Below are positions 55,165 to 64,000 of a DNA stretch of 64,000 nucleotides, in pieces. The stretch is from Mesostigma viride (taxonomy: Eukaryota > Streptophyta > Mesostigmatophyceae > Mesostigmatales > Mesostigmataceae). Position 1 is the first letter of the stretch. Each line of letters starts with the position of its first letter. The DNA is taken from assembly GCA_009746045.1 (NCBI GenBank), contig RPFO01000276.1:2134619-2198618 (forward strand), given 5' to 3'. The notes under the pieces were generated by a model. That model saw only the letters and a list, made by a program, of their open reading frames with translations, was not told the DNA's origin and did no database searches. Both the position numbers and the translations under genes were made by a program.

Positions 55165-57315
55165 GCCACGAGGTAGCCATGGCTGACGGCGGATCGAGCT
55201 CATACTGTAACTTTCACGTTTGAGCACCGAATTTAGCCGTGAATATCCCAATCGACGCGTCTTTTTACGACGCACATGCTGATATAATTTTCCGCAGCTC
55301 TTACGCAATATACGATGAGCAAACGCCTCTCGACGCAACGCAGCCTGGCGGCTGCGCTCAGCAATGAAAATACGTCTGCAGCTCCGGCTGCAGCTTCGCC
55401 AACCGCCGGCCCAGAAGGCAACGGCGCCACTAGCCAAGCTCTGGTGGTCGTCCAGCCCCCTGCTGCGCCCGCCTCGCCAGCAGCGTCGCCTGAACCCAAG
55501 CGCAGTCGCATTGCCGAGCCGAGTTGGGTACCTAGAGCTCGACTTTGTCGCCGAAGCCAGCCAGCCCGGCTAATTCCTTGACGCGCTAATTACCACGGAA
55601 CGCATCCTGGTCTGCGTGTTTTATGGAACGCACACCTCGCTTCTTGCACTGTGCAAGCAGCTCTTCAACCAAGGTCGCCTCTTTGACCCTCGCTGGATTC
55701 GTATCCCCTCTTTCGACACCATTCCCAGCCTCCACCGCCCCTACCTCCAGCAATTCGCTCTCTTTTCCCTCCTTGGACGCTCCATCGGGGAGCTTTGGCC
55801 CCCCAAGCCCCTCACCACCACCTTAACCGAATCCTCCCTCCGCTCACTCCTTAAGGAGGCCCTCGAGGAGCACGTGGACCCCATTGCTGCAGATGTGGCG
55901 GCCATCGGCGGCACGCTGACTGCCGAGCTTCCCCTCCTCTCCACCGCCACCTCCACCATCTCCACCGCCACCTCCACCCTCCTCGCCTCCTCCACCGCCA
56001 CCACCTCCACCTCCGACGCCATCACCGCCCAGCTCCGTGACATCGACCAGCGTCTTAAGGACAACGCCATCGCTATCGAGGTTCTGCAGAACACCGCAGG
56101 CCTCACCGCCCAGGCGGTGAAGGATCCATTGCCGCCAAGCCAGCCCCGGCTGGCCTGGCCGGCGATGCTCCTCCCATCACCACCTGCATGGGCGGACATG
56201 CTTAAGCAACATACCACCTCCACCACCTCCGCCGTCGCAGCCCAGCTCCAACGGCATGCAGACGCTTGACCTCCGCGAGGAGGCCGAGCTCGCCAAGCGC
56301 AGCCTCAACGTCATTGTCAAGAACTTCAAGATGGAGGAAGGTGAGAATTCCGGGAAGCTTGCGCGTGCTTTTGAGAGAGAAATCCTTGGTCGCATGGGCC
56401 TTACTGGTGAGATCGAGCTGGTCGCCCACCGCCTTCCCCGCGCGCGGGGTAAGGCAGGGCCGCCCCCGCTCCTTCTCACCTTTAAGACCCCGGCGGACAA
56501 GATTTCTTTTCTCCGACGCCGCAAGCGGCTCGAGAAGACTCTCTTCACCCGGCCTTGATGACGACTTGACCCTGGCGCAGCAACAACGGCGACGGGAGCT
56601 ATGGCCGACCTACCTCCAGCTCCGGCAGACCAAGGCGGGGCAGCCGGTGTAATGGAAGGGGGCGGCCATCTACGTCGGCCACAAGCCCTGGCAGGCGACC
56701 CCCCCCCCCCGCGGCCCCAGCGACTCCAGACGCCCCAGCTTAGGGGAATACAGCAGTATAGTAGTGCAGAATAGATAGACCGTGGCCATGTACATGTACG
56801 CCTCCTAGAGGCACTATCCCAGCTAAGCCCCGCGCTTTATCTAACCATGTACATGTGTGCCTATTATGTGCCACACTCCAGATTAAAAATTAAATTAAAT
56901 TAAATTAAATTAAATTATAACATGCCTCCGTTGGGAGATCATGTAGCACACATTCCTTGATGGTGGGGTGGGGTGGAAGGAACCGCGTAATCGAACTAAC
57001 ACTCCAGATGATGCCTAGTTTTATTTAGTTATGCTGTGCCCATGCAGAGAGCTGCTCTCTCTACTGCATGAGATGCCACGCTCCAGTTTTTGTATAGCCA
57101 TGATGATCTTCCTCCCCCGTGCCAGGATCCCCTTCCCTTAGGCGGGTTGTTAACCTGAGACGGCATGGTGGTGCAGGTGCCCTGGTGCACCTAGAGCAGG
57201 GGTAGCTTACATTCCCACCCTTGCATGAAGTAGCCTAGAATGTATTAAAAGCCATATGCCCCTTCTCAGGGCTATGTGCTACATTTACTCCCAACGGAGT
57301 GATGTTGATAATTAA
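55165..57315 (+). mobile_element. ORF1-only LINE copy B, frameshifted, with nested insertion
   Basis: ORF1 begins at ATG 55315. Small insertions (near 55535, 55569, 56120, 56186, 56255, 56550) break the frame relative to the 29-kb copy. Fragments 55616-56269 and 56256-56558 are open. The 3' UTR is interrupted at 56884-56998 by a minus-strand LINE 3' end with (TTTAA)n tail, flanked by the 11-bp duplication ACACTCCAGAT (56873-56883 and 56999-57009). The UTR resumes and ends in TGATAATTAATTAATT at 57305-57328. Confidence 0.8.
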
Positions 57316-57579
57316 TTAATTAATTAATGGAAATGTGTAGCCTTGTGCATTGAAATTATGGCTGGCTTTCGTGTAGAGCGACTAGATGACCTATAGACGG
57401 TGGGGCCGGAAACAGCTTGCTTGATCAGGGCGTGTGTTTCGAGCCTAACTGGCCGGGAGTGTCTAGTAGTGCCCACGGAGCTATGTGCGTGCTGGTGTGC
57501 TATGATAATGAATGAATTAATTACATAATCCATCGGGGTAAAACGCGCACATGCGCGTGCATGGGCCTATGCACGAGCC

Positions 57580-60500
57580 ACGAGCCACGAGGTAGCCATG
57601 GCTGTCGGAGCTCATAACTTTCACGTTTGAGCACCGAATTCAGCTGTAAATATCACAATCGCTTTGTCTTTCTTAGACGCACATGCTGATATAATTTTCC
57701 GAAGCTATAACGCACTATAGGATGAGCAAACGCCTCTCGACGCAACGCAGCCTGGCGGCTGCGCTCAGCAATGAAAATACGCCTGCAGCCCCGGCTGCAG
57801 CTTCGCCAACCAGCCAGACAGAAGGCAGCGGCGCCACTAGCCAAGCTCTAGTGGTCACCCACCCCCCTGCTGAGCCCGCATCGCCAGCAGCGTCGCCAGA
57901 ACCCAAGCGCAGTCGCCCTGCCGAGCCGAGCTGGGTCGAGCTCGAATTTGTAGCCGAAGCCCGCCAGCCCGGCTTCTTGGACAAGTTTACCGAGGACGGC
58001 ATCCTGGGCTGCGTGCTTTGGGGATCACACGCCTCGCTTGTTGAATTGTGCAAGCAGTTCTTCAACCAAGGTCGCCTCTTTGATTCTCGCCTGAATCGCG
58101 TCTCCTCTTTCGACCACTTTCCCAGCCTCCACCGCCCCCACCTCCAGGAATACGCTCTCTTCTCCCTCCTTGGACGCTCCATCTCGGAGCTTTGGCCCCC
58201 AAAGCCCCTCACCACCACCTTAACCGAAGCCTCTATCCGCTCACTCCTCCAGGAGGCCCTCGAGCAGCACGTGGCCCCCATCGCAGCAGATGTGGCGGCC
58301 ATGGGCAGCACGCTGGCTGCCGAGCTCCCCCTCCTCTCCACCGCCACCTCCACCATCTCCACCGCCACCTCCACCCTCCTCGCCTCCTCCACCGCCACCA
58401 CCTCCACCTCCGACGCCATCACCGCCCAGCTCCGTGACATCGACCAGCGTCTTAAGGACAACGCCATCGCTATCGAGGTTCTGCAGAACACCGCAGGCCT
58501 CACCGCCCAGGCGGTGAAGGACATTGCCGCGCCAAGCCAGCCCCGGCTGGCCTGGCCGGCGATGCTCCTCCCATCACCACCTGCATGGGCGGACATGCTT
58601 AAGCAACATACCACCTCCACCACCTCCGCCGTCGCAGCCCAGCTTCAACTGCAGACGCTTGACCTCCGCGAGGAGGCCGAGCTCGCCAAGCGCAGCCTCA
58701 ACGCCATACTCAAGAACTTCGACATGGAAGAAGGTGAGAATTCCGAAAAGCTTGCACGTGCGTTTGAGAGCAAAATTCTTGCACGCATGGGCCTCCTTGG
58801 TGAGATTAAGCTGACCGCCCACCGCCTCCCCCGCGCGCGGGGTAAGGCAGGGGCGCCTCCGCTTCTTAACTCGTCGTCTGTCTCTGGTCCTCTACGGAGG
58901 ACTGAGTTGAACTCAGTCCTCTCTAGAGGACCGAGTTTTTGGGTTTCGTAGAAAATTCGCCCCGGTCAGAATGTTTGACAAAAAAATTCTCTCAAAATTT
59001 ATTCAAATACTACGTGAAAAGATCTTTCTTGGACATATTTTTGGGATTTTTTTGGATTTTGTATGAGCGGCTAAATGTACGGTCAAAGTACAGGTGGTAA
59101 GGGTACTTTTCCACGTGAAACGCGAGTTCCGGAAATGCACGACCTAGCCATGGCGGCTCGCGCCCATGCATGCAGTTTACGTTTGCGGACGAGTTATCTG
59201 TCCAAACTCAGGAAATAGATTTAATATGCCCTAAAGATGATAAAAATCAATTTTTAGCTCGCGGGGATGCGATTTACCCGGTGTCGGCACTGTTCTTGCT
59301 GGAAAAAACTGCGATAAGGCAGGTCGACGGAATTGATGACTGCGCTTGCTTTCCGGCGCAATTTCAATGGCTGATAGGTTTCTTTCTACATTGTAACATG
59401 CATTGTATTAGAATAAATTGAGTGACAGTATAGATTTGATGATTTCGACCATTCTGTCACGTCATGGCCTATGTGCCGCAAAGTGCCACTTTTGCGGGCA
59501 CCGCCTGGGCCAAGGTAACGCCAGCCGTGCCAGGTAAAGCCGGATAATCGTTGCCTCTTCGTTTCTTGATGTTCGTACATGAGTTTAAGCTTGCGAGGCG
59601 TTGTCAGGTTCAAGTCTTGATGCTCTTTCTTGACCGTTGCCTGCCCCTCTCTAAAACCCCCTTTTCAGATGATGTTATCAGGCATTTGCCTTAACCCAGT
59701 GTAGTTGTGCAGGGTTTTAGGAGCTGTGCAGGTTTAAACACCTTCATAGATGTTAGTTATTCTTTTGCTACGTTCATACTGCATGATTGTGTGGCCACGG
59801 GCTGCGTCAAGGGTGCATTCAAGCTTTTACGGGTGAGTGAAAAGTCTTGGTGACAAACCACTGCCATCATGTGCCGGCAACTATGTTGGCCACATCATGG
59901 CAAGGCAAAACAGTTATAGCCATATCTATTGTTGTTAGAAACAAAGGAAATATGCTTAACCTACCCATTATATTGGTGGTTGACACTTATAATGTAACCC
60001 TTGGTTGGTAGGTATCCAAGCCCATTCCCTACATGCATGCATAGGCTCTCACTACATGATAAGGTATGATATACCTGAAGTATGATGATGCAAGTGTGTT
60101 GTCCTGTAATGCTTGAAGGGAAATGAGTTGATTGGGGTGGTTGGTGGCCACGGTGGTGTAGTATGACCGCACTTACATGCTAGCAAAGTTAGCAAAAGCC
60201 CCATTCCTCTCCTGAGGACTGAGAGTTTTTTAATTGTTTCAGGCAGTTGCAGTGGCCAAATCGAGCCCAGTTTTTTGCCACGTTTCAAGAACTATATTGT
60301 TTACATGCCTATATTTTTTCTTCATGCACCAGGATTTGATTGAATTTTTTCCACTCGTTCTTATCCCGAAAAATGCAAATTCGCGAGGGGTGCCCAACGT
60401 CCGCGTAATTTTCAGGTGTCCGGGTCAAGTTTTCACATATGCAGTATTTTTGCCAACAAAATGACATCTAGTACACCCCTGATCCACATCAAAACATTTG

Positions 60501-61014
60501 GGATGGACCCCCCACCTAGTCGCTACACGCGGTTGAAAGTTGTCAACTCAGTCCTCCTGTGAGGACTGAGTTGGGACAGACGACGAGTTAATTCTCATCT
60601 TTGACAGCCCAGCGGACAAGATTTCGTTTCTCAGACGCCGCAAGCGGCTCGCGAACACTCCCTTCACCGTGGACGACGACTTGACCCTGGCGCAGCAACA
60701 ACGGCGACGGGAGCTATGGCCGACCTACCTCCAGCTCCGGCAGACCAAGGCGGGCCAGCCGGTGTACTGGAAGGGGGCGGCCATCTACGTCGGCCACAAG
60801 CCCTGGCACGCGACCCCCTCAACCGGTCCCAGCGACTCCGGCAGCCCCAGCCTAGGGGAATACATACAGCAGCAGCAGTGTAGAATAGATACTAAGACAG
60901 TGGCCTTGTACATGCCCGCCTACTACAGGCACTATACCAGCTGATCGAGCCTAGCCTTTTCTAGTCATGTACATGTGTGCCTATGATGAGCCACCCTCCA
61001 GATGATACCTAGCT
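57580..61014 (+). mobile_element. ORF1-only LINE copy C, split by a TTAA transposon
   Basis: ORF1 starts at ATG 57722 and is open to 58865. The RRM beta-strand PPLL is then interrupted, and its continuation (SPADKISFLRRRKRL region) resumes at 60592-60960. A frameshift near 58528 moves the centre to another frame. The 3' UTR runs to about 61014, where similarity to the other copies ends abruptly. Confidence 0.8.
58866..60591. mobile_element. 1.7-kb TIR element with TTAA ends
   Basis: Perfect 17-bp terminal inverted repeats TTAACTCGTCGTCTGTC / GACAGACGACGAGTTAA bound an insertion inside ORF1. Subterminal inverted motifs GAGGACTGAGTT and AACTCAGTCCTC occur at both ends, and a 25-bp palindrome lies near 58900. 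TTAA at both ends is as in piggyBac-type elements, although removing the insert with both TTAA copies also gives a clean frame, so the duplication is not certain. The interior has no recognisable transposase; the largest frame is 59170-59421 (about 80 codons, unknown). Probably non-autonomous. Confidence 0.75.
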
Positions 61015-62273
61015 TCGGGGACTCGGCGCGGCGAATATTTTCCGCGCCAAAAAAATTCCGCGGTACCCTCCGTACCGTGAAAAGTGGGTGCACGGTGCGC
61101 GCACCCCTTGCGGAAGTGGCCATGGCGACTGCTTTTAGACGAAACGTGACAAATCTGGCACGCGGAAAGCAGAAAAAGTGCTCGATTGTTGGAGAAAATT
61201 AGCTACTGATTCTAATTTATGGTGGGATGGTTGCGATCTATAATGTCGCGGGCTTTTTTTCTTTGCCATCGGCAGGGGGGGTCCGGCCTGAATTTCTGTC
61301 GGGATGAATAAAGTATAATGGATGCCTGCCGGTGTGATTGTCGATTGTTGCCAATTTTGATGGTCGTAAGGAAAGCTAGTTTAATGATGTTTCTAAAGCC
61401 GTAAAAATTCCCGCTGCTATCTTTACCTTTCCCGTCATTTTGCGGCAAGATAACATTAGGCCTGCGCGATGTGTGCCCAACCTCTCCATGAAAGGGTGGC
61501 CTTTCTTGTGCGCCTGGGCACGAATAAATGCCCATTATATGGTACGTTCTTGTATTAAACGTCTTAATCTAGCGTTTTCCTGCTTTCTTAGCTCGTTGAG
61601 CATAAGCTTTTTGCCTTCTTTCCGGCCAGATGCAGCCATGAAGTTGCGGGTCCTGGCGCTGCATCGCTGGATTCCTGGATATCTTTTAGCAAGTTCGTCT
61701 GTGACATGGCTGGCTTTCTGCAGCGCGTGGCCCGCAACCTGTCGGGAAGGTGTACATAATGCTTTTATTTCCATGCTTCTCTGAAATATCTTTTGCTTTA
61801 TAGACAGTTGTGTTCGAGGAAATTCACGCGGTCTTCCTAAGCATGCAGCGGCATCATTTTCCCCAGACACTGACGAGCTGGCACCTGTCTCCTAAAGAAA
61901 GTGGCTCGTGCTTGTTAGAAAGGAGGCAGTGTGCATTTTGCGGGACACAATGCTTTGGTGGCACATGCGTCAGGTAGGTTGTTCCAATGGTCTCTTCACC
62001 TTAACTGAGTAAATGATAGCCTTTGTCATGCTAACCAGAGCAGCTAGCCACAGGTTGGCTGGATTAAAAGTCAGCTTATTTTCTCTTTATATACTGCGTG
62101 TGTGGTCCTCCACGTGTCCGGCTTGTTGGGCATTTTGGAAGAGGGTTTTTAATGTGTTGTTGGGTGAAACAACTTGGTTGTTGGCACAAAATCACACATT
62201 ATTAGCCTGAGATAGGCATTACATATGCTGCTCAGGCGTGTCGTCCTACCAGCCTTGCTTGTTGTTAAGGGTA
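61015..62273. other. unassigned sequence with short frames
   Basis: Abrupt start GGGGACTCGGCGCGGCG. A short plus frame lies at 61121-61202 (MATAFRRNVTNLARGKQKK). Minus frames at 61535-61870 (YPGIQRCSARTRNFMAASGR ... LNELRKQENARLRRLIQERT) and 61212-61535 look moderately protein-like but match nothing I know. Confidence 0.4.
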
Positions 62274-62884
62274 GAGTTGTGAGAGAGTTGCCCTGAATTC
62301 CGCCATGGTTCTTGCAGGAATGTTGCCTTTATTAAGAATAAGGAACACAGACGTAAGTCACGTCACTTCCAAGACTGCACGCAGCACAGGCGACAGGGTC
62401 GCAGTGCCAAGAGAACGTGCACGCAAGAACTAGCGTCCCGGTGCTACCAAGTCACACATATAGGTTGCTAGGGACGCGTCCAAGTATTCAGCTGCACTGT
62501 CACAGCTGAACTGTCAATCAATTGATTACACAGACTCTGGTACGCCTTTGGCGCGCAGATCTATCAATTGTCCATACGGCTAGTCCTGTGGACCTATCCG
62601 TACACTGCTCAGCATCAATTGTCTCATAGGTCCTGGCGCGCTACAGCGCGCCTACCTATCAATTGACTATCAAGTCCTGTACAAGTCCTGTCAACGTCCT
62701 GCGGACTATCAAAGTGACACTTGTACATCCTGTGTCCGTACGCGCCCACAGTGGCGCGCCGGGTACTGTCGGCACAGCCTAGGAAACGTCATAACTTTTA
62801 CGTTCCTTAACCAAATGAGGCGTTCAAGGTGCCGTTGGAAAGAGCGTAACAATCTCTATCCATCTAACGTAAATCCTTTACGTT
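62274..62884 (-). repeat. LTR-like repeat, 611 bp, copy 2 (3' LTR)
   Basis: Reverse complement of 41256-41866. On the minus strand it is preceded by the purine-rich AAAGAAAAGAAGGGA (62899-62913), a plausible polypurine tract, which fits a 3' LTR. Confidence 0.75.
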
Positions 62885-63838
62885 AACTCCAATCCCTTCT
62901 TTTCTTTAGGGATCACATCCCCTGCCAGGGACCCTTGAAGTAGCTTGAAATGTCCTTCACTCCAGCTTGAAGCTTGAACAGATGTCTTTAATGGCCATTG
63001 CCATTCCCCCAGCCTTTTCTTTTAAGGAACTGGAAAAGAAACAAATCTGCCACAGGGAAAACCATTCCATGAGAAATGGATAAAAACCTATGGAAGTGGC
63101 ATTACAGAGTACCACCAGATATTAGAAACACACAAAATTAAATACATACAGGTTAATTCTATGAGGTCTTCTCCAAGAATTAATCCCATCACCTCGGTAG
63201 AGCCTCCAGTACAATGACCTTCTGGCGGTGAGTTACATTAATCCCAGATACTAATCTCATAAAACCCAAAACATATTCAATATAAGTACAATAAATCCAT
63301 GACAATTAAAATACCACTTGACAAAGTAAGGCGTATTACAATAGTTTGCTTGTCATTCTCTCAACAGGGGTCTATTGGCGCCCGTCTTACGGCGCCCGTC
63401 TACTTGCCAGATGGTAAACTGCCACAGCAAACAAATGACAAAATGAAACACATAGGCAACAATTAAATCCTGCCCTGGGGAACTAGGGAAGTCTGAACAG
63501 GCAAACACCTGAACAGGCCAGCTTGTAGAAACATAATACCAGGGAATCGAACCCCGCCCTATAAACCCCAGTATGAAGGTTCCCAGACCATTGTGAGAAG
63601 TATGTACAAATATACATTTCTTTTAAAATAGAATACATGGTCTGTAATGGACCTGTCAACCTTGTGTAGTCAACAGCATGAACCCCAGCCAAAACCTGGC
63701 TGTATCCTGAATAAAATCAGAGTGAGTGTACCATGGTCCATGAGCCTTAGTACAGACTAATATACAGGTATTATGCCAGTCACAATGCTGACACTACCAC
63801 ACAATCTGCTCTCCAATGCCCAATAACCAGGCACCAGC
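62885..63838 (-). other. 3' noncoding part of the LTR retrotransposon
   Basis: Lies between the RNase H stop and the LTR. No gene seen. A T-arm-like sequence near 63545 (CGGGGTTCGATTCCCTG on minus) lacks the rest of a tRNA. Confidence 0.5.
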
Positions 63839-64000
63839 TTAGACAGCTTGCTGAGATGGGTCCATCAGAGACTGAAGAACCTTGTATTGCACTGCTGCCT
63901 TCTGCACTAGCTTGGTCAAAGCATCAGCAGGATTGTCAACCCCAGGGATATGCTCAATATTGGCCAAGGAGGACAATTCCTTCAGAAGGAGATAATCCAA
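63839..64000 (-). CDS. retrotransposon RNase H C-terminus (partial)
   Basis: Minus frame, open to the window edge: LDYLLLKELSSLANIEHIPG, VDNPADALTKLVQKAAVQYK, ending SQQAV and TAA at 63839-63841. HIPGVDNPADALTK is the conserved end of LTR-retrotransposon RNase H. The upstream polymerase lies beyond base 64000. Confidence 0.8.
   Translation of the reverse strand: MDYLLLKELSSLANIEHIPGVDNPADALTKLVQKAAVQYKVLQSLMDPSQQAV

Noticed and set aside
63530-63610. Possible tRNA on the minus strand
   Set aside because: A T-arm-like CGGGG-TTCGATT-CCCTG is present, but no matching acceptor stem, D-arm or anticodon arm could be built.

Overview
The window is nuclear DNA of a photosynthetic, flagellated unicellular eukaryote. 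Exons are GC-rich and separated by short introns. Two genes belong to cilia (NEK10, CFAP299) and one encodes a chloroplast-type YlmG/YggT protein. The non-LTR retrotransposon mix (an ORF1 with an L1-type RRM, plus C-terminal parts with a CCHC finger and a PD...D endonuclease) resembles that of green algae. I therefore favour a green or prasinophyte-like alga; the species cannot be fixed from sequence alone.

Layout. 1-8014: 3' part of NEK10 (11 exons, one intron with U12-type signals, one with a GC donor). 9932-13995: a divergent pair, YlmG (minus) and an organelle-targeted phosphagen (arginine/creatine-type) kinase in four exons (plus). 14.2-17.9 kb: noncoding repeats, including a 1.46-kb tandem duplication. 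17.9-23.7 kb: four large tandem-repeat arrays (8-bp, CTG/polyQ, 9-bp higher-order, GC-rich) surrounding two exons of CFAP299. 23.75-25.28 kb: an unrecognised, frameshifted coding region. 25.7-27.7 kb: a duplicated A-spacer-B repeat. 28.9-31 kb: an apparently complete ORF1-only LINE. 31.4-32.1 kb: a possible minus-strand gene. 33.6-36.6 kb: an intact single-exon CHY zinc-finger protein gene. 37.2-64 kb: almost entirely transposable elements, nested and broken: RLE-type LINE 3' ends, ORF1-only LINEs, a non-LTR reverse-transcriptase remnant, a degenerate LTR retrotransposon with integrase upstream of protease, a second copy of its LTR in opposite orientation next to an RNase H end, two DNA transposons with TIRs that interrupt other elements, and a 660-bp GAA/GCA microsatellite.

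Two things stand out. First, when paralogous repeat copies are compared by eye, a large share of the indels are short insertions in which a dinucleotide XY has become XY-rc(XY)-XY, i.e. insertions of self-complementary tetranucleotides (CATG, CTAG, GTAC, GATC, AATT, CCGG). This looks like a specific palindromic-nucleotide break-repair signature. Second, ORF1-only LINEs share their 3' terminal sequence with a separate reverse-transcriptase element, suggesting trans-mobilisation of a HAL1-like non-autonomous family. All homology statements come from motif recognition by reading; no searches were run.
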